Below, one piece after another: positions 33,981 through 43,577 of a stretch of DNA of 64,000 bases. The stretch comes from JBOFZL01 sp051655155 (lineage in GTDB: Bacteria; Bacillota; Clostridia; Peptostreptococcales; Filifactoraceae). The translations under genes were made by a program, and so were the position numbers. The stretch is from positions 52,123 through 116,122 of the forward strand of contig JBOFZL010000051.1 in assembly GCA_051655155.1 (NCBI GenBank), in the 5' to 3' direction. How positions within the stretch are numbered: the stretch's first letter is position 1; every line of letters begins with the position of its first letter. The notes beneath the pieces are model-generated. The model did no database searches. It was not told where the DNA came from and saw nothing but the letters and a program-made list of their open reading frames with translations.

Positions 33981-36250
33981 AAAAACCAGAAATATTAGCA
34001 CCAGCAGGTAACATGGTTGCCTTAAAGGCAGCTGTAGCAAATGGTGCAGATGCAGTATATTTAGGAGGAAGAAAATTTGGTGCTAGAGCTTCTAGCGCCA
34101 ATTTTTCTGATGAGGAGATAATTGAGGCTATAAAATTTGCTCACAAGCATAGGGTAAAAATATATGTAACTATGAACACTTTAATATTTGACGATGAGAT
34201 TGAAGCTTTTTTAGAGTATGCTAATTATTTGTATGTTAATCAAGTGGATGCTATTATAATTCAAGATATAGGGATGTTTTACCTTCTTAGAAAAAATTTT
34301 CCTGATTTACATCTTCATTGTTCAACTCAAATGAATATAGTTAATAATTTGGATGTTTTGTATTGGACAGAAAAAGGTGCAATGAGAGTTGTTTTAGCAA
34401 GAGAAAACACAGAAGGTGATATCGTTCGGATTAAAGAAAAAACCGATACAGAAATAGAGGTTTTTGTTCATGGGGCTTTATGCATGTCTTATAGTGGAAA
34501 ATGTTTATTTGGAGCTATTGAGGGGGGACGCTCGGGAAATCGTGGAGAGTGTTCTCAACCTTGTAGGATGAAGTATTCTATTTCAACAGGTGAAGAAGAT
34601 ACAAAACCCGCTTATTATCTAAGTACGAGGGATTTAAGTACAATAAAAGATGTGGATAAGGTTTTAGGGCTTTCTGTTGATTCTTTGAAGTTAGAGGGCA
34701 GAATGAAAAGGGAAGAGTATGTAGCAAAGGTTACATCTGCATATAAGAAAGCTGTTGAAGAGAATTTGACTTTAAAAGAGCTTGATGGTTTTGAAAATGA
34801 AATAAAGCATGTGTTTAATAGAGATTATACTAAAGGATATTTACTTGGAGATAAAGGGGGTAAAATAGCCAATATAAACTCCCCTAAAAACCAAGGGGTA
34901 GCTGTTGCTATAGTAATATCCAATAATAAAAATAAAAAAAGATTGAAACTACACTTAAACGAGGATATAGAAGTTGGAGATGGTTTAAGTACTGGTGAGT
35001 TGGTAGGGCGCATTATAATAAATAACAGATTTGTAGAAAAAGCTTTAAAAGGCAGTGTAATAGAATTAGATTATGTCGGTAATTTAAGAGAAGATGATAT
35101 AGTTTACAAAACTTATACTAAAAGTGTGATGGAAGATGCTAGAAGCAGTTACGAAAGTTTTAAGACCAACTATCCAATTGATATGACTTTAGAACTAAAA
35201 ATAGGGAAACACCCTGTGCTTACAGTGTATGATGAGGAGAATAAAGTTACAATAGAGGATAAAGAAGCTATTGTTCAGCAGGCTCATTCAAAAGCTTTAA
35301 GTGACTATAGGATAAAAGAGCAATTAGAAAAATTAGGAGATAGAATATATGGGCTTAAAAATCTTGAAATAATTCGGGATAATGAGGCGACTATAGCTAT
35401 ATCAATAGTTAACAAGTTGAGAAGAGAAGCCGTACACAAGATAGAAGAAGAGAGAAATAAAATTTATGATAGGCAATCTATTCAAGTGTTTGATTACGAT
35501 CTTTATAAAGAAAATGATGAAGATAAAGATGTTAGCTTAGGTGTGTTTTGTAATAATAGTGAACAGTTAAAAGCAGCCATAGAAGAAAAGGTACAAAGGG
35601 TATATGTTAATAGGAAAACTCTTTACAAAGAGGCAAAACAATATTTACCAGAGGATGGTATTTATTTTCAGCAACCGTTGGTCACTAGAGAAGAAGAGCT
35701 GGAAGGTTTATTAGAAGATATAAGTGAGTTAGGAAATAACTTTGTAGTATCATCGTTAGGAATAGCTAATTATCTTAAGGATAAAACTACAGTAGCACAT
35801 TATCTTCTTAATGTTACTAATGAATATTCTCTTGGTACTATTGAAACAGATTATGTTATGCCTTCATTGGAGTTATTGGGGAAGGGAATAAAATCTTTTG
35901 CAAATACGGAATTTTATAATAAGTTAGAGATACCAGTGTATTATAGACCTATTATTATGGTAAGTGAATATTGTCCATATAAGGTAGAGGGCTGCAACAC
36001 TAGAGATTGTAAATTATCTATTAGCAGTTTAAAAAATAATCAAGGACAAGAATTTCCTCTTGAAAGGGAAGGGGCTTGTAAAATGCTAGTTCTTTCAAAA
36101 GATATTCATCGTTTGGATGATAAGATTGGAGAATTTTTGAGAGCAGGGATAACAAGGTATAATGTGAATTTACAAAGTGGAATTTGGGCAGAGTCATATA
36201 TTGAAAGTAAAAAAATTATCAAAGAATACAAGAAGCTGTTGTTTGTTTGA
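33977..36250 (+). CDS. Peptidase U32-family protein (RlhA/TrhP-type RNA hydroxylation)
   Basis: The 757-residue protein starts with the U32 domain (KPEILAPAGNMVALKAAVANGADAVY region, then FVHGALCMSYSGKC and GNRGECSQPCRMKY), and continues with a DUF3656-like region and a C-terminal cysteine cluster (CPYKVEGCNTRDC). Despite the name, the best known relatives act in RNA hydroxylation: RlhA on 23S rRNA C2501 and TrhP on tRNA wobble uridine. The full length with DUF3656 favours RlhA, but I cannot separate the two. The zapA-U32-mutS2 string is common in clostridia. Confidence 0.87.
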   Translation: MKKPEILAPAGNMVALKAAVANGADAVYLGGRKFGARASSANFSDEEIIEAIKFAHKHRVKIYVTMNTLIFDDEIEAFLEYANYLYVNQVDAIIIQDIGMFYLLRKNFPDLHLHCSTQMNIVNNLDVLYWTEKGAMRVVLARENTEGDIVRIKEKTDTEIEVFVHGALCMSYSGKCLFGAIEGGRSGNRGECSQPCRMKYSISTGEEDTKPAYYLSTRDLSTIKDVDKVLGLSVDSLKLEGRMKREEYVAKVTSAYKKAVEENLTLKELDGFENEIKHVFNRDYTKGYLLGDKGGKIANINSPKNQGVAVAIVISNNKNKKRLKLHLNEDIEVGDGLSTGELVGRIIINNRFVEKALKGSVIELDYVGNLREDDIVYKTYTKSVMEDARSSYESFKTNYPIDMTLELKIGKHPVLTVYDEENKVTIEDKEAIVQQAHSKALSDYRIKEQLEKLGDRIYGLKNLEIIRDNEATIAISIVNKLRREAVHKIEEERNKIYDRQSIQVFDYDLYKENDEDKDVSLGVFCNNSEQLKAAIEEKVQRVYVNRKTLYKEAKQYLPEDGIYFQQPLVTREEELEGLLEDISELGNNFVVSSLGIANYLKDKTTVAHYLLNVTNEYSLGTIETDYVMPSLELLGKGIKSFANTEFYNKLEIPVYYRPIIMVSEYCPYKVEGCNTRDCKLSISSLKNNQGQEFPLEREGACKMLVLSKDIHRLDDKIGEFLRAGITRYNVNLQSGIWAESYIESKKIIKEYKKLLFV

Positions 36251-36264
36251 TGGAGGGCGATAGG

Positions 36265-38628
36265 ATGAATGAAAGAAGTATAAGGGTTCTTGAATTAGAT
36301 AAAATTAAGCTAATCTTAGAAAATCATTGTTCTTCAGCGTTAGGAAGGGAATTAGTTTCACAATTAAAACCACAAACAGAAGTTGATGATGTTATTGATC
36401 TATTAAAAGAAACGTCAGAGGCTCAAAGTATATTATTGAAAAAGGGTTCATTACCGGCAGGAACTTTTTATGATCTTAAATTACAGTACAAAAAGGCTAG
36501 TATTGGTTCGACTTTAGATCCAAAAAGCCTTATGAGAATAGGCGAATCTATGGGATGTGCAAGGAGGATAAAGTTATTTCTTAAAGATTTTGAAGAAGCA
36601 CCGAAAATAAGACTAAAGGCTGAGGGGCTAATTATAACGAAGGATATAGAGGATGCTATATTTAATGCAATAATATCTGAAGAGGAAGTTTCGGATAATG
36701 CTAGTCCAGAGTTAAAACATATTAGAAAAGCTATATCCAATAATCAAGAACAAATCAGAAGTAAAATTAATAATATTATAAGTTCATCAAGCTATTCTAA
36801 ATATTTACAAGAGTCAATTGTAACTACAAGACAAGATAGGTTTGTAGTTCCTGTAAAGGTTGAATATAGATCTAATTTTCCTGGGATTGTTCATGATTCA
36901 TCTGCTTCAGGTGCAACATTGTTTATTGAACCGATGGCTATTGTTGAGTTAAATAATAATCTTAGAGAGCTTAGGGGAAGAGAACAAGATGAGATTGAAC
37001 GGATTTTAAGTGAACTTACCTCCATGGTTGGAGAATATGCAGAAGAATTATCTTTTAATCAAGATCTACTTGCAGGATTGGATTTTATAATGGCTAAAGG
37101 AAAATTTTCTGTAGAGATAAATGGGTTAGAGCCAGTTATAAATCAAGATAAAATAATAGATATTAGGAATGCAAGGCATCCACTTATAGACAAACAAAAA
37201 GTAGTTCCCTCTAATATTAAAATTGGCAAAGATTATAAAACTTTGGTCATTACAGGGCCTAATACAGGGGGGAAGACTGTAAGTTTAAAAACTGTTGGAC
37301 TATTGTGCTTAATGTTGCAAAGTGGATTACATGTGCCTTGTGACTATGGTAGTAATATGTGTATATTTAAGGATATTTATGCAGACATAGGTGATGAACA
37401 AAGTATAGAGCAAAGTTTATCTACTTTTTCATCTCATATGAATCATATTGTTAAAATTTTGGAAAAACTTGAGTCAGATTCTTTGGTTTTATTTGATGAA
37501 TTGGGAGCAGGAACAGATCCATTAGAGGGTGCGGCCTTAGCTATAGCTATATTAGAAAAGGTTAAATTTTCCGGTGCGTTGTCAATAGCTACTACGCATT
37601 ATTCTGAACTTAAAAATTATGCTTTAACCAGCGAAGGCGTAGAAAATGCTTCTGTAGATTTTGATGTAAATTCTTTAAGTCCTACTTATCGTCTTTTAAT
37701 TGGAATTCCAGGGAAGTCTAATGCTTTTGAGATATCAAAAAAGTTAGGATTAAATCAAGATATTATTAATAGGGCAAAGACCCTTTTGAAACATGAGAAT
37801 ATAGAGATGGAAGAAATTTTAAAGCAGTTAGAGAGCCAGAAAAAAGAAGGGGAAAAAGACAGGAAAGAAGCAGCTTTAATTAATTTGAGGGCAAAGGCTT
37901 TAGAAGAGAGTCTTAAAATTAAAGAAGAAAAAGCTAAAATACAGAAAGAGCGTATTCTTAAAGATGGAAAAAAAGAAGCTCAAAAACTTGTTAAAGAAGC
38001 AAAAGAAGAGGCTGACAGGTTAATAAAGGAATTGAGAAATTTAAGGAATATGGAAGATAAGAGCAAGATTAATAAGGAGATAGAGCATTTAAGAAATAAG
38101 ATTAAAGATAGTTTGGGAAATTTAAGTTTCAAAGAAGAGATTATTAATATGGAAGCTACTATCAATAAGTCTATAGAACAGGCTGAAGTTGGGCAAGAAG
38201 TTTTCGTTCCAAGTTTTGGAAAACAAGGGCACATATTATCCATTGATAGTGTTAAAAAAGAAGCTTTAGTACAACTTGGAATAATGAAGATTAACCTTCC
38301 TTTTAAAGCTTTACAAGATGTTAAAAAAGATGTGGTTGAAATAAGGAAAAATGGTACAGGTAAAATTTTAAAAGAGAAAACTCAAAGTATTAAAACTGAA
38401 ATTGATGTTAGGGGTATGGATTTGGAAACGGCAATTGTAGATGTTGAAAAATATTTAGATAATGCATATTTATCAGGGATACCTAGAGTAACAATAATTC
38501 ATGGAGTAGGAACAGGAGTATTAAGGAAAGGCATAAATCAGTGGATGCGTCCATATAAGCATATTAGTTATAGAGATGGAAGTTATGGAGAGGGTGGACA
38601 AGGTGTTACAATAGTTGAGTTTAAATAG
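36265..38628 (+). CDS. mutS2: Endonuclease MutS2
   Basis: MutS2 acts on branched DNA and on collided ribosomes (with a role described as RqcU/MutS2 in ribosome splitting). The 787-residue protein has the MutS core, Walker A GPNTGGKTVSLKT near residue 333, Walker B LVLFDELGAGTDPLEG, a long Lys/Glu coiled coil, a KOW-like stretch and a C-terminal Smr domain with DVRGMDLETA and HGVGTGVLRKGI. The start at 36265 follows GGAGGG; an ATG at 36247 overlaps the previous stop. Confidence 0.95.
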   Translation: MNERSIRVLELDKIKLILENHCSSALGRELVSQLKPQTEVDDVIDLLKETSEAQSILLKKGSLPAGTFYDLKLQYKKASIGSTLDPKSLMRIGESMGCARRIKLFLKDFEEAPKIRLKAEGLIITKDIEDAIFNAIISEEEVSDNASPELKHIRKAISNNQEQIRSKINNIISSSSYSKYLQESIVTTRQDRFVVPVKVEYRSNFPGIVHDSSASGATLFIEPMAIVELNNNLRELRGREQDEIERILSELTSMVGEYAEELSFNQDLLAGLDFIMAKGKFSVEINGLEPVINQDKIIDIRNARHPLIDKQKVVPSNIKIGKDYKTLVITGPNTGGKTVSLKTVGLLCLMLQSGLHVPCDYGSNMCIFKDIYADIGDEQSIEQSLSTFSSHMNHIVKILEKLESDSLVLFDELGAGTDPLEGAALAIAILEKVKFSGALSIATTHYSELKNYALTSEGVENASVDFDVNSLSPTYRLLIGIPGKSNAFEISKKLGLNQDIINRAKTLLKHENIEMEEILKQLESQKKEGEKDRKEAALINLRAKALEESLKIKEEKAKIQKERILKDGKKEAQKLVKEAKEEADRLIKELRNLRNMEDKSKINKEIEHLRNKIKDSLGNLSFKEEIINMEATINKSIEQAEVGQEVFVPSFGKQGHILSIDSVKKEALVQLGIMKINLPFKALQDVKKDVVEIRKNGTGKILKEKTQSIKTEIDVRGMDLETAIVDVEKYLDNAYLSGIPRVTIIHGVGTGVLRKGINQWMRPYKHISYRDGSYGEGGQGVTIVEFK

Positions 38629-38652
38629 AGTTTAAAGGTAGATAATTGTATA

Positions 38653-38695
38653 GAAAATGCCAGTCATATTAAATATAGCTGGCATTTTGTTTTTA
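38653..38695 (+). terminator. Intrinsic terminator after mutS2
   Basis: AAAATGCCAG (38654-38663) pairs with CTGGCATTTT (38679-38688), followed by GTTTTT. It abuts the 3' end of the decayed minus-strand gene. Confidence 0.88.
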
Positions 38696-38696
38696 A

Positions 38697-39157
38697 TTAT
38701 TTTATGTTTAAATTAGATATTTGGGTGAAAGTATCATATTTATATGAAGATACGTCATTATAAGTCACATAATAACGAACAGATTTCACGTTTTCGTCAA
38801 GAGTTATATTTTCTCTTTTATGAAGAATTTATTTTCTTGTCTAATATAATAAAGTGAACGGATAGATTTATTATCACTATTACCCCTCATATTTATGGTT
38901 GTTGCGAGCCTAAAGCTATCTTTATATTTATCCACAGAAAACTGAGTTTAAAGTGTACCTTTTATAGATGATATTTTCAAAGAGGAAGTGTTTTGCTTAT
39001 GATAGTTGCTCTTGTTTTAAATTTACTTAAATGTGATTTTAATTCAGATCTACTACTAAATCTAACCTGTTTATTTTCGTTTAAACCTATGGAGTTTATA
39101 GGCTGTAACATTAGCAGAGTTAAAATTAAAAATATCAAAAAATCTTTTATTTTTCAT
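38697..39157 (-). pseudogene. Decayed gene for a small secreted protein
   Basis: On the minus strand a consensus AAGGAGG (39176-39170) precedes ATG 39157 and MKNKRFF. A frameshift is then needed to reach a signal-peptide-like segment, FLIFLILTLLMLQPINSIG, and a continuing basic region ending at TGA 38979. Further coding-like pieces follow in other frames: SIKGTL, an in-frame stop at 38950, TQFSVDKYKDSFRLATTINM and, after another shift, ENVKSVRYYVTYNDVSSYKY to a stop at 38697. At least three frameshifts and one internal stop separate the pieces. I do not recognise the family. The bases on either side hold no other gene. Confidence 0.6.
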
Positions 39158-39300
39158 GATTTTAATAAACCTCCTTAATTATATTTGGATGATTTCATTG
39201 TATCACTCTTTAATCATTTAGCAAGTTTTTTATTTTCATTTAATTAAAATGTAACGATTTTGTGATAAAATGAAAGTAATATAGTTTAGAAGGAGTTAAT

Positions 39301-41520
39301 GTGGAAACTTATGTTGGAAAGATAGATACTATTTTTTTCAGAAGTGAAGAAAATGGTTATACAGTAGGAAGATTTATTACAGATGACAATGAAGAGTTGA
39401 TTTTTAATGGAATTTTCATTACAGTTGAAGAGAACGATTATTTCGAACTTAATGGAGTTATGGAAGTCCATCCCAAGTTTGGACTTCAACTTAGCGTAAG
39501 TTCATACTCATTTCCTAAATTAGTAACTAGAGAAAGTATTATTAGTTTTTTAGGTTCAGGGGTTATTCAGGGAGTGAGAACGAAGACTGCGAAGAAAATT
39601 GTAGATCATTTCGGTTTGGATACTATGGATATTTTGGAAAGATCCCCTTCAAGATTAGAGGAAATTAGTGGGATAGGGAGTTCAACATTAAAGAAGATAA
39701 TTGAAAGTTATAATGAGAAACATGAGGAAAAGAAAGTTATATTAGGTTTAGGATATTATGACATTACTCCCAATTTAGCTATGAAAATTTTTTCAACATA
39801 TGGCCTTAATTCTATAAATAAACTTAGGGAGAATCCTTATGGCCTATGTAGAGATGTTTCTGGCATTGGATTTAAGAAAGCAGATGAGATTGCAAGAAAG
39901 TTGGGTATTGATAAAACCTCAATGTTTAGGATTGAAGAGGGGCTTATTTATGTTCTTGCAGAAAGTTTAAACAAGGGACATACTTACCTTCCTTATGAGA
40001 TGCTTGTTAGTAAGAGCGAAGAAATTCTTGAAGTATCTGAATCTTATGTGGCAACAGCTTTGTATGAACAGTGTATTAAGGGTTTTTTAAAGTTAGAGGA
40101 TTTTCAAGATGAAAGAAGAATATTTTTGCAAGGCGTGTATAATTGTGAGTGTACAGTTGCATCATTACTTTTAGAGTTTATAAATAGAGAATCCATTAAA
40201 AGTAATGAACTGTCAGTTGAAACTATTGTTAGTAATGCAGAAAAATTTTTTGATATAAAGCTTGCAAGTAGACAAAAAGATGCTGTCAAATTAGCTTTAA
40301 ATTCTAATGTTATGATACTTACAGGTGGACCAGGAACAGGAAAGACTACAGTTGTTAGATTCATTATAGAGTGTTTCAAGGAATTAGGGCAGAAGGTAGC
40401 TATTTGCGCACCGACAGGGAGGGCTGCAAAACGCTTAAGTGAATCAAGCGGGTTAGATGCACAAACAATCCATAGACTTTTAGAGATGAGCTATGCTGAT
40501 AAAGATTTAGAGTTGGCATTTGGTAGGGATGAACAGAATCCTATTGATGCTGATGTTATTATTGTTGATGAATGTTCTATGGTAGATATATATCTTATGA
40601 AAGCTTTATTAAAGGCTGTAAATAAAAATTCAAAAATAATATTCATAGGTGATTCAGATCAACTTCCATCAGTAGGAGCAGGGAATGTATTAGGGGATAT
40701 GATAGATAGTAAGATTATTTCTACTATTACTTTAAATGAAATTTTCAGACAATCACAAGAGAGTGATATTGTGGCTAATGCTCATAGGATAAATAATGGA
40801 AAAGCTATTGAGATACAAAATGATTCAAAAGATTTTTTCTTTATGGAAAGATATAGTGTCAAAGAGTCTATAAGTTTGATAGAAGATTTGGTGTATAAAA
40901 GGTTGCCGGAATATTTTGGGTTATCATGTATGGATATTCAAGTTTTAAGTCCTGCTAAGAAGGGGGAAATTGGAACGATTAATCTTAATAATAGACTGCA
41001 ACAGGTTATAAATCCACCAAAAGAATTTTTAGAGGATATGGAATATGGAGAAAAGACCTTTAGAGTAAATGATAAGGTTATGCAGATTAAAAATGAGTAT
41101 AATAGACCTTTTATTAATAATAATACACTAAAGAAAGGTGAGGGTATATTTAATGGGGATATAGGCTATGTAGACGCCATAGATAAAAAAAATAAGCAGT
41201 TGTATGTAAGTTTTGAGGATGGAAGAAGGAGTCAGTATACTCAACCTGAATTGGATAATCTGGAGCTAGCCTATGCTATTACAGTTCATAAGTCCCAAGG
41301 ATGTGAGTTTCCTGTTGTGGTTATGCCTATTATAAGTATTCCTTTAGGGTTACAGAGTAGGAATATACTGTATACTGGAATTACAAGGGCAAAAAAGACT
41401 ATTGTAATTGTAGGCAGTAAGAATATGGTCGATTTAATGATTAGTAGAGATGTTCGAGAAAAAAGGTATTCAGGATTAAGGGATAGAATTATAGATTTAA
41501 ATAAGATGTGGGGGTGCTAA
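39301..41520 (+). CDS. recD2: ATP-dependent DNA helicase RecD2
   Basis: RecD2 is a 5'-3' SF1B helicase that acts without RecBC. The 739-residue length is normal. It has an N-terminal OB-like region, helix-hairpin-helix motifs (EISGIGSSTLKKI, DVSGIGFKKADEIARKLG), Walker A TGGPGTGKTTVV near residue 342, Walker B IIVDECSMVD, SH3-like insert and terminal AYAITVHKSQGCEF and YTGITRAKK motifs. Start is GTG 39301 after AGAAGGAG. Confidence 0.95.
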   Translation: METYVGKIDTIFFRSEENGYTVGRFITDDNEELIFNGIFITVEENDYFELNGVMEVHPKFGLQLSVSSYSFPKLVTRESIISFLGSGVIQGVRTKTAKKIVDHFGLDTMDILERSPSRLEEISGIGSSTLKKIIESYNEKHEEKKVILGLGYYDITPNLAMKIFSTYGLNSINKLRENPYGLCRDVSGIGFKKADEIARKLGIDKTSMFRIEEGLIYVLAESLNKGHTYLPYEMLVSKSEEILEVSESYVATALYEQCIKGFLKLEDFQDERRIFLQGVYNCECTVASLLLEFINRESIKSNELSVETIVSNAEKFFDIKLASRQKDAVKLALNSNVMILTGGPGTGKTTVVRFIIECFKELGQKVAICAPTGRAAKRLSESSGLDAQTIHRLLEMSYADKDLELAFGRDEQNPIDADVIIVDECSMVDIYLMKALLKAVNKNSKIIFIGDSDQLPSVGAGNVLGDMIDSKIISTITLNEIFRQSQESDIVANAHRINNGKAIEIQNDSKDFFFMERYSVKESISLIEDLVYKRLPEYFGLSCMDIQVLSPAKKGEIGTINLNNRLQQVINPPKEFLEDMEYGEKTFRVNDKVMQIKNEYNRPFINNNTLKKGEGIFNGDIGYVDAIDKKNKQLYVSFEDGRRSQYTQPELDNLELAYAITVHKSQGCEFPVVVMPIISIPLGLQSRNILYTGITRAKKTIVIVGSKNMVDLMISRDVREKRYSGLRDRIIDLNKMWGC

Positions 41521-41522
41521 AT

Positions 41523-42053
41523 ATGATAGAAGATATTAAAAATTTTGAAATAGAAGTTACAGATACCGATTATAAAAATATAGTCTACTTTAATGCATTC
41601 AAAAAGGAAAGACGAATGTTTTTTATATTTGCCTGTGTGCTTATTTCATTGTTTCTTATTATAGTTTCTATTTTTAGAGGTGAAATTAAGTCATACATGG
41701 CTTTTGGAATAAGTTTAGCGGTTGTTATATTGTTTTTTTTTCAAGTTGTAATAACTCAGCTTAAGATTAAAAAATTTTTAAAATCAAATCCAACTATGAT
41801 TAATATAAAAAAAGATATAAAATTAAATACAGAGTATATTAGTCAATCAGGGAAAGATGGAAATGAAATATATTACAATTATGAAAATATGAAAAAGGCA
41901 TATGAATTAAAATCATATTTTTTAATATTTACAAAAAATGGAAAAACTTTAATACTTCCTAAGCGTTATATGGGGAATGACACTATCAATTATATAAGCA
42001 ATACTTTAAAAGAGCGACTAGGAGATGATTTTGAGTTGAGGAAGAGGAGTTAG
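41523..42053 (+). CDS. YcxB-like membrane protein
   Basis: The 176-residue protein has a short polar N terminus, two adjacent membrane helices (about residues 33-52 and 60-80) and a C-terminal soluble domain (YISQSGKDGNEIYYNYENMKKAYE, FLIFTKNGKTLILPKRYM) that fits the YcxB-like domain. Function unknown. It starts 2 bases after recD2 with GGGGGTG as ribosome site, and comF follows after 6 bases. Confidence 0.7.
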   Translation: MIEDIKNFEIEVTDTDYKNIVYFNAFKKERRMFFIFACVLISLFLIIVSIFRGEIKSYMAFGISLAVVILFFFQVVITQLKIKKFLKSNPTMINIKKDIKLNTEYISQSGKDGNEIYYNYENMKKAYELKSYFLIFTKNGKTLILPKRYMGNDTINYISNTLKERLGDDFELRKRS

Positions 42054-42059
42054 TGTAGA

Positions 42060-42770
42060 ATGGAACTTATTTTTCCTGAGAATTTAATTTGCATAGGGTG
42101 TAATGATCATATTAGTGTAGTAAATAAGTACAGTTTATGTAGAATGTGTTATAAAAAAATTCAGTCAGATTTTAATGTATGCATCAAATGTGGAAGAATT
42201 TTAGGCTGTTCTAATATTTGTTTTGAATGTGAGAATGAGAAATATTATTTTGATAAAATTTATTCTGCTTTTGAGTATAGTGAAGTAGCACATCATATTA
42301 TCCATATATTTAAGTATGGTCAGGGGACGTTTATGGCAAGGCCATTAGGAAATATGCTTATAGATTTTTTGAGAGATAACAATGTAGCTTTTGATATTAT
42401 TACATTTGTGCCATTAGGTAAAAATAGGTATAGGAAACGAGGTTATAATCAAGCTGAACTTTTGGCGTTGGAGATAGGCGGTTATTTTAAGATTCCGGTA
42501 GTTTCATTATTTTCAAGGTCAAAGGATACTAAGTTTTTATCTAGACTATCTGGAGTTCAAAGGCGGTTAGAGATTAGTGGGAGTTTTATTGTAAATAGTG
42601 AAATTGATTTAACTTTTATTGAGGGGAGAAAAATTCTTATTGTAGATGATGTTTTTACTACTGGCGCTACTGTAAATGAACTTTCAAAAATTTTAAAAAA
42701 ATCTGTTGACGTTGGAGAGATAAATATTGTAACATTTGCAAATGCTAGAAAATTTGTTAAAGAAAAATAG
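42060..42770 (+). CDS. comF: ComF family protein (competence-associated phosphoribosyltransferase)
   Basis: The 236-residue protein has two cysteine pairs typical of the ComF zinc finger (CIGC ... CRMC ... CIKCGRILGC ... CFEC), a double-zinc-ribbon-like N terminus, and a PRTase domain with VPLGKNRYRKRGYNQAELLA and the PRPP motif ILIVDDVFTTGATV. Role in DNA uptake is from family knowledge. It is the last gene before the lysine cluster. Confidence 0.92.
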   Translation: MELIFPENLICIGCNDHISVVNKYSLCRMCYKKIQSDFNVCIKCGRILGCSNICFECENEKYYFDKIYSAFEYSEVAHHIIHIFKYGQGTFMARPLGNMLIDFLRDNNVAFDIITFVPLGKNRYRKRGYNQAELLALEIGGYFKIPVVSLFSRSKDTKFLSRLSGVQRRLEISGSFIVNSEIDLTFIEGRKILIVDDVFTTGATVNELSKILKKSVDVGEINIVTFANARKFVKEK

Positions 42771-42793
42771 TATATTAATTTGTTGTTTATAAC

Positions 42794-42822
42794 TTGACAA
42801 TGTAAAGGTTTTCTTTTATAAT
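42794..42822 (+). promoter_or_regulatory. Consensus sigma-A promoter of the lysine fermentation operon
   Basis: TTGACA (42794-42799), a 17-base spacer and TATAAT (42817-42822) are both perfect. The start of transcription should be near 42829, about nine bases before the riboswitch P1 helix. Confidence 0.9.
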
Positions 42823-42837
42823 GACTAAGTAAGTTAT

Positions 42838-43007
42838 TATAAATAGAGGTGCATCAATAAGGTAGTCTGCTAATGGTAAGAGTAGGTTCTCAATGTAGTC
42901 GATGAAGGTTTTTGTTGCCGAAGGATATAGCTTTGCCTGTGGTTATGTTCTGGTGAATAAGCACAGAGTTTATCACTGTCATGAAGATTCATGGAGAGCT
43001 ATTTATA
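42838..43007 (+). ncRNA. Lysine riboswitch (L box) aptamer
   Basis: The conserved L-box blocks occur in order: AGAGGTGC (42845-42852), GCCGAAG (42917-42923), ACTGTCAT (42975-42982) and GGAGAGCTA (42993-43001). A closing P1 helix forms from TATAAATAG (42838-42846) and CTATTTATA (42999-43007), a perfect 9-bp match. The aptamer binds L-lysine. It precedes the lysine catabolic genes, not biosynthesis or transport. P1's 3' strand is shared with the downstream terminator, which predicts lysine-induced readthrough. Confidence 0.93.
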
Positions 43008-43044
43008 TCATACAGTTGTATGGTCTAAATAAAGCTCTTTTTTT
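42995..43044 (+). terminator. Lysine-controlled intrinsic terminator (expression platform)
   Basis: AGAGCT (42995-43000) pairs with AGCTCT (43033-43038), continued by ATTTA (43001-43005) with TAAAT (43026-43030) and ATAC with GTAT around the loop, and a 7-T tail (43038-43044). Its 5' arm contains the 3' strand of riboswitch P1 and part of the conserved core, so terminator and ligand-bound aptamer exclude each other. Confidence 0.88.
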
Positions 43045-43170
43045 GTTTGTTGAAAAATACATATTTTTTACAGTTTACACCTAACTTTTAACTCAAATAT
43101 ATGACATAAATATATGTGTAGATAATATTAAATTAGAGCAAGACCAATATTAGGAAAGGTGGAATATGTT

Positions 43171-43551
43171 ATGAAATCAGTTATTAGGCTGAGAATGAGT
43201 AGTCATGATGCTCATTATGGTGGAAATCTTGTGGATGGAGCAAGAATGTTGGGTCTTTTTGGAGATGTTGCTACCGAGTTACTGATTCAAAATGATGGAG
43301 ATGAAGGTCTTTTTAAGGCTTATGACAGCGTTGAGTTTATGGCGCCTGTTTATGCAGGTGACTATATTGAGGCTGTTGGAGAAATAATAGAGGTGGGAAA
43401 TACTTCAAGAAAAATGAAGTTTGAAGCCAGAAAAGTTATTGTTCCAAGACCGGACGTAAACGATTCAGCATGTGATGTTTTAGAAGAGCCTATTGTTGTT
43501 TGTAGAGCAACAGGAACTTGTGTAGTACTAAAGGATAGGAAGAGAAAGTAA
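43171..43551 (+). CDS. kal: 3-aminobutyryl-CoA ammonia-lyase
   Basis: Kal releases ammonia from L-3-aminobutyryl-CoA to give crotonyl-CoA in lysine fermentation. The 126-residue hotdog-fold protein has RMSSHDAHYGGNLVDGARML and SVEFMAPVYAGDYIEAVGEI, the substrate-binding parts of this family, and the right length. I choose ATG 43171, eight bases after AAAGGTGG. It is the first gene behind the riboswitch, followed by kce after 26 bases. Confidence 0.9.
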   Translation: MKSVIRLRMSSHDAHYGGNLVDGARMLGLFGDVATELLIQNDGDEGLFKAYDSVEFMAPVYAGDYIEAVGEIIEVGNTSRKMKFEARKVIVPRPDVNDSACDVLEEPIVVCRATGTCVVLKDRKRK

Positions 43552-43577
43552 TTTAAGATTTATTAAAGGAGAAAAAG

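Noticed and set aside
38993..39178. 61-codon plus-strand frame between mutS2 and recD2
   Set aside because: It runs opposite to the decayed minus-strand gene, has no ribosome site and no coding bias.
42902..43084. 60-codon plus-strand frame between comF and kal
   Set aside because: It lies inside the lysine riboswitch and its terminator, with no ribosome site; the RNA elements explain the sequence.
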